A stretch of 64,000 nucleotides of DNA from Dactylonectria macrodidyma (GCA_020744425.1 JAGMUV010000021.1:620001-684000), one strand, 5' to 3'. Positions 1 to 11,267 are shown, counted from the first letter of the stretch. Translations and numbers: made by a program. The notes: generated by a model from the letters alone, not told the origin.

Positions 1-1
1 A

Positions 2-2470
2 GCTGATGTGGCGGCTGCGACTAAGGACGGAGCGACGCCGCTTCATTCAGCATCACAAAATGGATATATCGACATAGTCAAGGTGCTTCTTGAAAAGGGA
101 GCCGATATCGCCGCTACAACTAAGGACGGAGTGACGCCACTCTATTTAGCATCACAAAAGGGGCATGTCGATGTAGTTAAGATATTTCTCGAGAGGGGAG
201 CTGACGTGGCGGCTGCGACCAAGGACGGATGGACGCCGCTTATTGAAGCATCATTGAATGGGCACGTCGATGTGGTTAAGGTCCTTCTCGAGAAGGGAGC
301 TGATATTACGGCTGCGACCAAGGACGGATGGACGCCGCTTCATGCAGCGTCACGGAATGGACACATCGACATGGTCAAGGTGCTTCTCGAGAAGGGAGCT
401 GACATTGCGGCTGCGAGTAAAGACGAATGGACGCCGCTTCATGCAGCATCACAAAATGGACACGTTAATGTGGTCAAGGTGCTTCTTAAGAAGGGAGCTG
501 ATGTCGCTGCTGCGTCTAAGCACGGATTGACGCCGCTTATTAAGGCATCACACAATGGACACGTTGATGTGGTGAAAGTGCTTCTCGAGAAGGGAGCCGA
601 CATTATGGCTGCGACTAATGATGGTTGGACGCCGCTTATTGAAGCATCATTGAATGGGCATGTCGATGTAGTCAAGGTGCTTCTCGAGAAGGGAGCTGAC
701 ATTGCGGCTGCGAGTAAAGACGGATGGACGCCGCTTCATGCAGCATCACAAGATGGGCACGTTGATGTGGTCAAGGTGCTTCTCGAGAAAGGAGCTGACA
801 TTGCGGCTGCGACTAATGATGGATGGACGCCGCTTATTGAAGCATCATTGAATGGGCATGTCGATGTGGTTAAGGTGCTTCTCAAGAAGGGAGCCGACAT
901 TATGGCTGCGACTAATGATGGATGGACGCCGCTTCATTCAGCATCACAAAATGGATACGTCGATATAGTCAATGTGCTTCTTGAAAAGGGAGCCGATATC
1001 GCTGCTACAACTAAGGACGGAGCGACGCCGCTCTATTCAGCATCACAAAAGGGGCATGTCAATATAGTCAAGATACTTCTCGAGAAGGGAGCCGACATTG
1101 TGGCTGCGGCCAAGGACGGATGGACGCCGCTTCATGCAGCATCACAAGATGGGCACGTCGATATAGTCAAGGTGCTTCTTGAAAAGGGAGCTGACATGGC
1201 TGCTGCGGCTAAGAATGGATGGACGCCGCTTATTGAAGCATCATTCAATGGGCATGTCGATGTGGTCAAGGTGCTTCTCGAGAAGGGAGCTGACATTGCG
1301 GCCGCGACTAAAGGCGGATGGACGCCACTCCATATAGCATCACAAAATGGACATGTCGATGTGGTCAAGTTGCTTCTCGAGAAAGGAGCTGACATTACGG
1401 CTGCGAATAAGGACGGATGGACGCCGCTTGTTGAAGCATTATTGAATGAGCACGTCGATATAGTCAAGGTGCTTTTCGAGAAGGGAGCTGATATTACGGC
1501 TGCGACCAAGGACGGATGGACGCCGCTTCATGCAGCATCACGGCATGGACACATCGACATGGTCAAGGTGCTTCTCGAGAAGGGAGCTGACATTGCGGCT
1601 GCGACTAATGATGGATGGACGCCGCTTATTGAAGCATCATTAAATGGGCACGTCGATGTAGTCAAGGTGCTTCTTGAGAAGGGAGCTGACATAGCTGCTG
1701 CGGCTAAGAATGGAGCGACGCCGCTCCATTTAGCATCACAAAAGGGGCACGTCGATGTGGTCAAGGTGCTTCTTGAGAAGGGAGTCGACATCGCTGCTGG
1801 GGCTAAGAATGGACTGACGCCGCTCCATTTAGCATCACAAAAGGGGCACGTCGATATAGTTAAGATGCTTTTTGAGAAGGGAGCTGATATTGGGGCTGCG
1901 ACCAAGGACGGATGGACGCCGCTTATTGAAGCATCATTGAATGGGCATGTCGATGTGGCCAAGGTGCTTCTTGAGAAGGGAGCTGATATTACGGCTGCGA
2001 GTAAAGACGGATGGACGCCGCTTCATGCAGCATCACAAGATGGACACGTTAATGTGGTCAAGGCGCTTTTCGAGAAGGGAGCTGACATTGCGGCTACGAC
2101 TGAGGACGGATGGACGCCGCTTATTGAAGCATCATTGAATGGGCATGTCGATGTGGTCAAGGTGCTTCTCGAGAAAGGAGCTGACATTGCGGCTGCGACT
2201 AATGATGGATGGACGCCGCTTATTGAAGCATCATTAAATGGGCACGTCGATGTAGTCAAGGTGCTTCTTGAGAAGGGAGCTGACATGGCTGCTGCGGCTA
2301 AGAATGGAGCGACGCCGCTCCATTTAGCATCACAAAAGGGGCACGTCGATGTGGTCAAAGTGCTTCTTGAGAAGGGAGCCGACATCGCAGCTACAGACAA
2401 AGGCGGATGGACATCACTTCATGCTGCATCATTGAATGGACACGTCGATGTGGTCAAGACGTTTCTAGGG
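2..2470 (+). repeat. Tandem 99-bp array encoding ankyrin repeats
   Basis: A 99-bp unit (33 codons) repeats about 25 times with very few differences, including silent sites. Long stretches such as gagaagggagctgacattg recur in most units. The low silent divergence suggests recent unequal exchange or gene conversion. The array also creates long antisense open frames that are artefacts of the repeat. Confidence 0.9.
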
Positions 2471-3037
2471 CTACCTGATATTAAAACCACCAAGGAGGAC
2501 AACAGCGGTCGTACAGCATTATTTCTCGCCGCCAGGAGCGGACATCATGAAGTGGTGCAAGCACTTCTTGCTAGTGGTCGGTTTGCGCCAAACGCCAAGG
2601 ACTGGTACGGTGCAACACCTTTATTCGCCGCATCGAGGAACGGTCACGCCGAGACGGTAGAGCAGTTATTGGCCGCCGATAATACTGGCATTTATTCTCA
2701 AGATCGTTTTGGTCGGACTCTGATCTGGTGGGCGAGGCGGAGTGGAAATCCTCGAGTCACCCAGCTTCTGCTCCATCACGCCGAACGAGCAGGCACCCAA
2801 ATATACGACGATGACACTGCCGTGGCAAGTAGTCCGGTGATGTTCAAGCTGGACTGGGGTTGGTGTGATGTCTGTACGCTGTGCATCCCGATTGGCTGCG
2901 TATACTACTGTTGCGAAACTTGCGATGGTGGAAACTTCGACATTTGCATGGAGTGCTACGAGATGGATGCAAAGTGTCGGGATGATTCTCACGTGTTGGT
3001 GCGACATGAGCCTGAAGATACTACTGATGGTGTCTAG
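2..3037 (+). CDS. Ankyrin-repeat protein with C-terminal ZZ zinc finger (5' partial)
   Basis: The frame is open from base 2, so the gene enters from the left edge and its N-terminus is missing; the first in-window codon that could be read as a start (GTG at 8) is not a real start. About 25 near-identical 33-residue ankyrin repeats (consensus DGWTPLHAASQNGHVDVVKV then LLEKGADIAAATK) run to about base 2470. Three or four diverged repeats follow (for example GRTALFLAARSGHHEVVQAL and GATPLFAASRNGHAETVEQL). The tail, about bases 2850-3000, is a ZZ-type finger with CDVC, CETC and CMEC pairs. Ankyrin arrays bind proteins and ZZ fingers are protein-binding zinc modules. In fungi such highly conserved arrays often form the sensor part of NLR-like (STAND) proteins, but no NACHT or NB-ARC domain can be seen here because the upstream part is outside the window. 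Stop TAG at 3035-3037. Confidence 0.9.
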   Translation, partial: ADVAAATKDGATPLHSASQNGYIDIVKVLLEKGADIAATTKDGVTPLYLASQKGHVDVVKIFLERGADVAAATKDGWTPLIEASLNGHVDVVKVLLEKGADITAATKDGWTPLHAASRNGHIDMVKVLLEKGADIAAASKDEWTPLHAASQNGHVNVVKVLLKKGADVAAASKHGLTPLIKASHNGHVDVVKVLLEKGADIMAATNDGWTPLIEASLNGHVDVVKVLLEKGADIAAASKDGWTPLHAASQDGHVDVVKVLLEKGADIAAATNDGWTPLIEASLNGHVDVVKVLLKKGADIMAATNDGWTPLHSASQNGYVDIVNVLLEKGADIAATTKDGATPLYSASQKGHVNIVKILLEKGADIVAAAKDGWTPLHAASQDGHVDIVKVLLEKGADMAAAAKNGWTPLIEASFNGHVDVVKVLLEKGADIAAATKGGWTPLHIASQNGHVDVVKLLLEKGADITAANKDGWTPLVEALLNEHVDIVKVLFEKGADITAATKDGWTPLHAASRHGHIDMVKVLLEKGADIAAATNDGWTPLIEASLNGHVDVVKVLLEKGADIAAAAKNGATPLHLASQKGHVDVVKVLLEKGVDIAAGAKNGLTPLHLASQKGHVDIVKMLFEKGADIGAATKDGWTPLIEASLNGHVDVAKVLLEKGADITAASKDGWTPLHAASQDGHVNVVKALFEKGADIAATTEDGWTPLIEASLNGHVDVVKVLLEKGADIAAATNDGWTPLIEASLNGHVDVVKVLLEKGADMAAAAKNGATPLHLASQKGHVDVVKVLLEKGADIAATDKGGWTSLHAASLNGHVDVVKTFLGLPDIKTTKEDNSGRTALFLAARSGHHEVVQALLASGRFAPNAKDWYGATPLFAASRNGHAETVEQLLAADNTGIYSQDRFGRTLIWWARRSGNPRVTQLLLHHAERAGTQIYDDDTAVASSPVMFKLDWGWCDVCTLCIPIGCVYYCCETCDGGNFDICMECYEMDAKCRDDSHVLVRHEPEDTTDGV

Positions 3038-3364
3038 GATGGGCTGCTAGTAGCGTCTTCTGGTTGAGGTCGGGTTGGAGAGAACTAATTATAGTCTAGG
3101 CGCCAGGGCAGGCTTTCTCGCTCTCCAAATATATCTCCGTCGCACATCAGCTTCTGCGTCTTGATTTGACTCATAGAAGGACTCACTCGGCAGTAGGCAT
3201 GGTAGAAAGATTACCCATATCTCTCTTAGATTTAAGGCAGGTCGAGAGGCTCAATGGGGATGTCCCTGGAGGAAGCCAGTGTCCTTCCAACAGACACCTG
3301 TAAGGACGCCTACAACTGCCTATGATCCAGGGGGCCATTAGGCGATACCTACGCAGGGCTAGGC

Positions 3365-3425
3365 TTCACAAGACAAGTGCTTGTGTCAGGCCCTTTCTTT
3401 CACAAGGCAAGTGCCTTTCTCAGGT
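3365..3425 (+). repeat. Helitron 5'-terminal-like motif, copy 1
   Basis: The sequence ttcacaagacaagtgcttgt starts a block that recurs at 23615-23690. Both copies carry two small inverted repeats in a row: CAAG/CTTG, then AAGGC/GCCTT. Both are followed by a ttgcct...gaggaacg segment. Confidence 0.6.
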
Positions 3426-3704
3426 TTGCCTTTGAGGAACGAAAAGGATCTTTCTTCCGCGCCCTCCTTACTCAAGCTCGGGCCACCTTACGATCCGTGC
3501 GAGCTGCACCACAGACCCTCCCGCCTCCTAATTCACCAGGATCGCCGCGCCACATTTACGCCACAAATGCTTTGCGGCAGCCACTTTTCTAAGCCTCAAC
3601 CAAAAAAAAAAAAGCCACAACCCAAAAATTCTTGCGCCACGCTGATCGGGCCGCTCACCTAGGCCTTGTCGGCCCGTTCGGCGCTGAGCTCATCCACTTA
3701 AATG

Positions 3705-3809
3705 TCGTACTGAGCGTGGTTAAAGTGAATGTGATGAGCAGCAGCAGTGTGCTGATTGATTGTTGTCTAAAGTGTGGGGTATTCTAGCCCACAGGTTTTA
3801 CTTGGAGCA
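3705..3809 (+). repeat. Dispersed repeat, copy 1
   Basis: About 105 bp containing gattgttgtctaaagtg and ttttacttggagca is found again at 47235-47354. No coding potential is visible. In this copy the repeat lies inside the presumed Helitron 1 5' region. The rest of 3038-4088 holds no convincing gene; it includes an A-run at 3601-3612. Confidence 0.65.
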
Positions 3810-4088
3810 CGCAGCTGTTTCCTGAGGCTCGTTGATTAGGCATGGCCTGCGACTTTAAACTACAACCACAAACAGCACTTTAAAAGAGCACGACATCGAA
3901 AAGCCATAATGAGCCCAATCCCTTTACTGGTGCCCCTACGTAACCTGAACCCTGCCCTACATCTACCGCTCTCCTGCTTCTATACGCGTCTCCTTTTTGT
4001 CGGGGTCGCCGCTGCTTTCGTCGGAGTCGCCGCTGCTACAACTATTGCCCCTGTTTGGTGGTCCGCTATGAAATCTGGCATTTCGTTA

Positions 4089-5332
4089 TCAGTTGCGCCG
4101 CTTTCTCTCATCTGAAGAACACTCACTCGTTGATTCGTGTTCAGGCTGCGTGGCGATTGCAGAAGAATTGCCATCCACTGTCTTCTCTTTGCCCAAACCC
4201 CATTCATTTGCCCCTCTAACAGAGGAAGGGTCCATAGTGTGTTTAGATGGCGAAGTACCTGGGCTGCTGCTGAAAGGGTTTCGCCTTTTTCCTAGCTCGG
4301 TCTTTGCTGTCTGCGGAGAGGGCTCGTTCCATATCGCTGTGCCGCTGTCGAACGTTGCCTTCGATGTGAAGCCGAACTCATCCGCAAGTACGACTAGGAT
4401 ATCTTGTCCAGGCTGGGGCTCCTTATCCAGCAACGTAGGGTTCAGTACGCCGACGATGCTGCCCCTCCCATACATCCACTTCCTGGATACGAAGCCACCC
4501 TCAGGCGAGCTCTTCATCCAGTCAATACGGCTTTTCCATGGTTGCTGATCGTGAGGCATGTACGCTAGTATGTGGAATGTCTGGCCGCCTTTAAATGTCG
4601 GATCTTTGTCACGGGGCGGTACGAGATATGTTCTGCATGGGATGAATCCGCAGCACTTTTGCTGGTTGCTGCTCAACGATCCAGGCTTAAAACGGAATGT
4701 CGTCGTGTCGACAGGTCCGTGGAAGCTAGCACGCGGTGCTATAGCTGGGAACCTGCTTCCCGCAAGCCCAAGAGACCTCATAGCGATCCTAGAATGGGGT
4801 CCGGTTAGTACCTGTCAAATTCTCTTGGTGGGGAGACACCCAGCCCCTAGGGGGGATGGGGGGATCTGCTGGAGCTTGTACACAAGACTGCTACATACGG
4901 TTGAACACACATCTGTCCACGGACCTGGGCTAACTTTGCATACGAGTCTTCCCACATCCCAACAGCTGACTCGTCTCCGTCCTCGACTTTGCGGCGGAAA
5001 TGCAGCTGGTACGGGTGGAGTTGAACATCGAAGAAGAACCACTGGCCCTCCCACTCATCCGTTTGGGGGAAGGGGTATACGTGCATGGATAGTGGCACAT
5101 CGATTCCATCAATCTCGTCGAGGAGTTCTCCATGCTCCCCCGCTCCATCATCGAAGAAGCTCGCCCTGACGAACTGCATTCGGGCAGCACGGACCAAGTT
5201 ATGACCTCGGATGAGCTGCCGATCGGTGGATGAGGTTATCTCCAACCCCTCGAGGCTTGAGAAGAATTGTACTCCCAGGGGGTTTAGAGCAGGCTGCGCT
5301 GGGCCCGTTCCCGATGCCGACGAACGATCCAT
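4089..5332 (-). CDS. Unrecognised two-exon protein antisense inside Helitron 1
   Basis: Exon 1 is 5332-4899 and exon 2 is 4788-4089, joined by a 110-bp intron (GTATGT donor, TACTAAC branch site, TTCTAG acceptor) that keeps the frame exactly. The product is about 377 residues from the Met at 5332. The frame is open further upstream, and a second start region (Met at 5568, or MVSSPSKRARDDLDIPPS within it) lies in another frame, so an upstream exon or a frameshift is possible. The sequence has acidic and aromatic-rich stretches (MHVYPFPQTDEWEGQWFFFD), two Cys in KCCGFIPC, and a Ser-rich C-terminus ending KRRN. I do not recognise a family. Its place between the Helitron 5' motif and the Rep gene, on the opposite strand, suggests either cargo or a Helitron accessory gene. 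Confidence 0.6.
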
Positions 5333-6189
5333 TGATTCTCCGCTGCTGGAATCTAGCCCTTGAGGAATTCTGGGTAGACGTTGGCCTGGCAGGCACTTAT
5401 GCCTACAAGAGAAGGGGGTATGTCCAAATCATCTCTGGCCCTCTTGGAAGGAGAGCTCACCATATTCTTATACGCAAATGACCTCCATCTTGAGGAGAAA
5501 GCAGTTACGAAACACGTCCCGGGAGGGCGAGGAGACCCCTCTCCGCACAGCTCTTTGGTCACAAGCACTACTTGGTGCTCAGGTGATGAGCTAGGGCTGT
5601 GGCGGTAGCAAATGATGCCTCTACTTGCTTGTCTCCTGGACCGTTCCCTGCCTCATTTGACAACCGACAAGACTTATGATGGCGCCACGTGAGACAAAGG
5701 CTCCTGGTTCTAGTGTTACCGGGGTTCGACCGCGACGGCGTTTATCAGCCGCGTGACCCTGGGAAACGGGCGCCACGATGTCATCGCCCGGATCGGCCCC
5801 TGTCTATATTGCTTTTTTGATCTTATTCGGGCAAGCTTTACCAACGTCAGCTGGACCTCTTGCTCACAAGATGTGATCCCACGCCGGACGCCGCGCCTTG
5901 GTATCTTGTATGTCATTCGTCAGGCCGGGTACCACCGATCTGGACATCCTCCTGGTGGGTATCCATGCCACAGGCAGACAGGTCTCGATCTTGAAGCGGG
6001 CCGACCCGAGTTACAGCTATGCATTGACCCTTCACTCGTGCCTCTGTTGCTCTCTCATGGCCCGTTCCTTCGATGATAAACACGTTATTTCTCCTCCTTG
6101 ACCCTTATATCGGTCAAGGATGGTGCCTTCTCGTTTGGCTATTATTATTCCCTCTAGACACACTGGTCCGTGCCGTTCCCACTTACACC

Positions 6190-9100
6190 ATGCCTCGACC
6201 AGAATCAGTCAAGGTTCCGCTTGAAGAGATCCGCCGAACGCTGGAATATCTAGACCGCCAACGCGCTCGAGACCGGTCTCAACGGGTCCCCGAAGCCACC
6301 CAGCCACGAGTCGAGGGAGGTAGAGAGCTGGTGGACGAGGCGGCCCTACGGGCTCTCCGCGAAGCCCCACAGGAACCGGTCCAAGTCCCGCTTGATGAGA
6401 TCCGCCGAACCATGCATGGCCTGGACCGCCAGCATGCCGAAGAAAGAGCCCACCGCAAAGGAAATCGCCCGCGGAAAGTCTCAAAGCCTCAACCCCGAGG
6501 CGGGAAGGTCATATTACCTCCCAAGGAGGTTGCCCGTACGTTGAGTGACCTAACCCGCCAGCACGCCGAAGAAACGACTCGTCGGAGGCGAGCAGCTCGG
6601 CCGCAGGGGGTTATGGAGTCAGAGCTCCGAAATGAGCAGCTCAGAGTACCCTCCGAGGAGATCACTCGTACAACCGACGACCTGGATCGCCAGAATGCTG
6701 AAGAAACAGGCTGTCAGAGGCAAGGAGGTCACCAGCAAGAAGCATCGGAGCCACAGACCCAAGAGGGAAAGGTCCTAGTACCTCTCCAGGAGATCTCGCG
6801 TACGTTGACCGATCTAGATTGGCAGCACGCCCAAGAAGCAGCTTGTCGGAGACAAGTAACTCGTCCTCAAAAGGATACAGAGTCACGGCTCCGAAAATGG
6901 AAGGCTTTAGTTCCCCTGGAAGAGGTTATGGGTACAATAGATGGCCTAGACCGCCAGAACGCCGAAGAAACAGCCCTTCGGAAAGAAGGGCGTCATCCAC
7001 AAAGAGCCTTGGAGCCACGGCTACGAGGGGGAAAGGTCATGTTACCTCCCGAGGAGGTCGCCCGTTCGTTGAGCGATGTAGACCGCCAGCATGCTGAAGA
7101 AACAACTCGTCAGAGACGAGCAGCTCGGCCACAGGAGGTCGTGGAGTCAGAGCTCCGAAATGGGAAGCTCCGAAATGGGAAGCTCCGAAATGGGAAGCTC
7201 CGAGTACCCCTCGAGGAGGTCGCCTGCACATTAGATGGCCTCGACCGCCAGCGCGCTGAGCGAACAGCCCATCGGGGACAGGATGGGAAGGCTTTATTAC
7301 CCCTCGGTGAGATCGCGCGTACATTGGACCACCTTACCCGCCTGCGTACCGAAGGAAGCACTCCCCGGAGAGCTGGGCCGCGCCCACAAGAGGTCACGGA
7401 GCCACATCTTCAAAGTGCGAAGCTCAGAGTACCCCTTGAGGAGATCGCCCGCACATCTGGCGATCTGGACCGCCAGCGCGCCAAAGACCAATCCAATCAG
7501 GTCCATCAGGCTCCCCAAGTGGCAGACGTTCCAGAACTTGTACGGCGACCAAACACCCCTGAGCCGGCCTTCCCTCCTCCACAGACACCGCCTTCCCGCA
7601 AACGCCACAGCCCACGGCAGGAAGGACTACTGACTCCACCGCCCTCGGGGCCGGAACGCTCTCGGAAAAGGCCTCGGCTACTGCAGCAAGAGACTGTCCA
7701 ACTCCAGCAGCGGTCCGTCGACGCGATTCTACAACAACGGGAGTCCTGCTTTCGCGCTAAGAATGACGCATCGGTAGGAAGATCCTGGTGCAAAGAAGTC
7801 TCACCCGCCCTCCAAGTGGAGGCTTCGAAGTCGTTCTACGAGGGTTTCACATACGAAAGGACGTTACCCATTTCCCACTGCATTTTCTGCTATAGAAAAT
7901 GCCCGCCAGCCAACATTACTACTATCCATTGGAGGACGTACTTGACCCCCGCGTTGCTGCAGGCTACGACGGCTCTTCAGAAATGCAACAAGTGTCTCCC
8001 ACGGGACGGTGACATGGGGGTCGATATTTGCCTCGAGTGCCGCGGCGTTTTCGAAAACGGAAAGACGCCGAAGGCATGTTCGGTCAACAACATGGACATC
8101 GGGTGTGAGCATCGTTATCCTCGTGAACTCGATGGCCTCTCTCCTGTCGAGGAGAGACTGATCGCTCTTCAGGCCCCCTTCGGCTATATCACGAAGTTCA
8201 CTGTTGATAACAAAACGCCGTCAGGTGTCAGTTACCGGAAACACGTGAAGGGTCACATTGTCGTATTTCCGAACAATGTAGACGATCTAGTTGCCACGGT
8301 GCTCCCTCACCCGCTTCTTCAGACGATCGAGAGCATCCATGTGTCTTGGAGCGGCGCCAACAGACCCAGCCCAGCGGAAGTGGGGACGCTTCTTCAGGTG
8401 CGCAAGTCTCGAGTGACCGCTGCCCTTTTGTGGCTACAGAGGAACAATCCCCTCTACAGGGACATCGAAATCAACCTGGATGAAATACAGGGCTGGCAGT
8501 ACGCGGAGGGCTCCACAGTTCCCGCCGTTCTCATGGAGCGGATGCAGAGGGAGGAACCCTCGGCGGTGGAAAAGACACACACTGACCCAATCGTCCCGAA
8601 TACCGATCGCGGATTAGAGGAGAACCGTTTCACAAGCATTGAAGAACTCCTCACCTCGCTTCGAGCAGACCCAAGCGACGACACCTCTATCTCAGTTGAC
8701 AATGCATCGATGGAACAGCCTCACCCACCACCTGAGAATGCCCATATGTCTGCTCCTGACCCAGAGAGTCCCGACCGTGACGGTGATATCCTACACGAGA
8801 CGTCCACGTCCGGCATGTTTCCTCTGGACGGGCCGGCCGCTTTCGCTGAGGTTGACAAGCTGTCCTTCCTAGCCGAGGCAATCCAGACGAGTCAGACTAG
8901 ACGCGGTGATGATGCCGAACCTTTCGCTATGATGGTCAACACGGCGGGAGACCAGCCGTTCATTCGGGTCGAGCGTGGTGCGGATTTTGCGGACAACCTG
9001 CACGAGGACTTCTTTCCACGGACCTTTCCGAAACTTTTCCCGAGGGGGAGGGGCGGCCCTAAGGCGCTTAGCGAGACAGGTGGCAATATGCATGATGCTT

Positions 9101-10834
9101 CACAGCCTGTGCAGCGGAGTGCGAATCACTCGCTCAATTACTGGGCCAAATATGTGTTGCAACGACACGGGGGTCGATTTGCTACGCATCCGGTCTTTTG
9201 TTTCTTGGTCTTCAACATCCTCCTCCGATCCACGAACCGCCGTATCAGCATGGTCCGTATGGCAAGGGGCTCCTTCGACAGACTAGAACGGGTCTATGGA
9301 CGCCTGACGGCGGACCGCCTAAAAAGAGCCGAGGAGGAGATGCGGGACACAAGGACCACGACAGATCCGGACATATCGTTCTTGCTTCGCGAATTGTCCA
9401 TCTTTGGCCACGCACAGCCGCTCTCCAACGAAACTCGACTCTTGATGCGGAGGAAGATACAAGCAGTGAACATTTGGACCGGTATGCCGGCCATTTGGAT
9501 CACGGTCAACCCCAACGATATCAACAATCCGGTCAAGATGAGGCTCTCCATACACAGGCTCCACGAGCATAACACGGCAAAGGAACTGCTAGCCGATCTT
9601 CGGGGAAGGTATGACAGGATCGCCCTCAGCACCATGGACCCAGTTAGCGCCGCTATCTTCTTCCATCGAGAAATCTCGCTGTTTTTTGAAAAATACGTCA
9701 GGGCGGGCCAAGAATCGGTTTTCGGAAAGATCAGCCATTACTACGCAACAGTCGAGACGAATGACCGAGGTAGTCTACACCTGCATGGACTACTCTGGTT
9801 GGAGGGTAATATGCAGTTGCCTTCCCTGATCGATGATATGGCGAAGCCCGAGGAGGAAGAATACCGTGCCCAAGTGGTTCGGTATCTAGACTCGGTATTT
9901 CACGAATGTTTAGATGAGGAAGCGGGAAAAGTTGTCAGAAAGGAGAGAAAGCCAATTGACCCGGTCGAGGAAATAATGCACGACACCGAGGCTCTCGCAG
10001 CAGCCTTCGACAAAGAGTCTAATTACATTGCGTACTGCTGCCAGGTTCACTCGCACACCTACACCTGTATCAAGTATTCTCTCAAAGGACTCGCCGGAGA
10101 GGATATGCACAAGCACAAGCGCAAACGGACAGCTTGTCGGTTCAAAGCGCCTTGGAAGATCGTCGAGGAATCCGGATTCACGGAGGACGGCTTGCTCAAG
10201 ATCCGGCGAAACCACCCACTCGTCAACCGGTATAACAAAGCAATGGCAGTCGGCCTCCGCCACAACCACGACATCTCGATGATCTTGACGAGAACCAAGG
10301 GACTCGCCATGGTATTCTACATCACGAACTACGCCACCAAATTGGACACGCCCATGTGGAAACGCCTTGTCTTCGCTGCTGATGTTCTTCGACAGCTTCG
10401 TGAATCTGCGGGTCATCCCAGGCCAAATCTTGCCGGACAGGATTCCCGGCGCCAGGCAGTAGTGAACGAGAGTCGTCAGTTCCTGATGAGATCGGCGAAC
10501 CGAATCTTTTCCGAGAGACAGCTTTCGGCCGTAGAGGTCTGCTACTTCCTGCTTGGCTATCAAACGGACTTTACTAATGTACCGCACTGGTCCTACATAA
10601 ATTTGACCGCACTCTATTGGACTATTTTCCGGCGCTGGACACACCTCCGTCGCCAGGCTAGTACGCAAACCGACGCCGAAGAGCCATCAGAGACGGTACA
10701 TTTTCGGGAAAGTGGCCGGACTTTATTGTACCTGGATGCCTATGCCTACCGGGGCCCAGTTCTGAGAGAGGTGTGCCTCTATGATTATATGTCTATGATT
10801 ACCCTGGAGCGTCGCCGCGGCCGAGATGAGGATG
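6190..10834 (+). pseudogene. Helitron Rep (HUH endonuclease) protein, C-terminal helicase lost
   Basis: Starts at MPRPESVKVPLEEIRRTL (6190); the frame is open back to 6073 but that segment looks non-coding. Order of domains: ten 44-residue repeats (about 6205-7500); a Pro/Arg-rich linker; a Cys-rich segment at about 7870-8070 (CIFC, CNKC, CLEC) of the type preceding Helitron Rep domains; a Helitron_like_N region (9140-9800) ending in the HUH motif RGSLHLHGLLWL (about 9760-9800); and the Rep tyrosine motif FYITNYATK (about 10315-10340). Rep nicks and joins single-stranded DNA in rolling-circle transposition. The frame is uninterrupted until the Copia LTR at 10835; after that it reads LTR sequence and stops at 11028. 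The Pif1 helicase half is absent, so the product cannot be a full transposase. Confidence 0.85.
6205..7500 (+). repeat. Ten degenerate 132-bp (44-residue) repeats in the Helitron 1 Rep N-terminus
   Basis: Each unit has the core VPLEEIxRTLxDLDRQxAEE followed by a basic linker and ends in a Gly-Lys-like step. Units start near codons reading VKVPLEEI, VQVPLDEI, VILPPKEV, LRVPSEEI, VLVPLQEI, ALVPLEEV, VMLPPEEV, LRVPLEEV, ALLPLGEI and LRVPLEEI. Unit 7 carries an extra triplication of a 15-bp unit coding LRNGK (about 7156-7200). The cores look amphipathic and helical; their role is unknown. Confidence 0.8.
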
Positions 10835-11085
10835 TGTCACATCTATCAACTGTTGAGACTGAAGATAAAGTCTCAAAGGCTCGGATCTCTAATAAACCGG
10901 TCTCAAAGACCCGGCTTCCTAACAAGCCGGTCTCGAAGACCCGGATCCCTTGGGATCCGGTCTACCGAGAACCTTATCATAGCTATGAGGGCAACCTACA
11001 AATAGGTCTGCCGCGAGCCCTCAGTTAGATAGAAATCAAGAGCTTCTACTTACATCACAATGCACCCTTCCTATCAGATGCAACA
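10835..11085 (+). repeat. Copia left LTR
   Basis: Starts tgtcacatctatcaactg and ends cagatgcaaca (TG...CA). Internal short repeats of the form cggtctc(a/g)aagacccgg are present. Related solo LTRs occur at 52879-53102 and 57425-57654. Confidence 0.95.
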
Positions 11086-11100
11086 GTTATGAGCCCGGTT
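11086..11100 (+). promoter_or_regulatory. Primer binding site, half-tRNA-iMet type
   Basis: gttatgagcccggtt directly follows the left LTR. Its complement CCGGGCTCATAAC matches the anticodon-stem region of initiator tRNA-Met. Drosophila copia and some fungal Copia elements use an internally cleaved iMet tRNA in this way (known for the family; the match here is read by eye). Confidence 0.7.
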
Positions 11101-11267
11101 TGCCTATAGCTGAAGCGGACGATATTCTTTGATCAAGCTGTATCATCAGACCCTTATCAAACCTATCTCCCTTCCTTCCTAGCCTAGGCTTGCAACCTAG
11201 CTTCTTCAAGCTAGTCCTTCCAAACTAGGTTATCAACTTCCGCTGTTGCTCGCAGTCATCTATCGCG

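Larger units (their letters stand above)
3365..10834 (+). mobile_element. Helitron 1, truncated at its 3' side by the Copia junction
   Basis: The element is defined on the left by a terminal-like motif at 3365-3425 that also lies upstream of the second Helitron, and on the right by the Copia LTR that cuts its Rep gene at 10835. It contains an antisense gene (4089-5332) and a Rep coding frame (6190-10834). The Pif1-type helicase expected after the Rep domain is missing, and it is not found beyond the right Copia LTR at 16601 either. The true 5' terminus is inferred from the shared motif only. Confidence 0.6.

Noticed and set aside
439..2400. Long minus-strand open frames in the ankyrin region
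   Set aside because: They are the mirror of the 99-bp tandem array and repeat the same antisense peptide; not genes.
2..2470. Direct repeats that could suggest a CRISPR array
   Set aside because: Units are contiguous, in frame and protein-coding, with no spacers.
9910..10668. 252-codon minus-strand frame within the Helitron 1 Rep gene
   Set aside because: Antisense shadow of the strongly coding Rep frame; no recognisable content.
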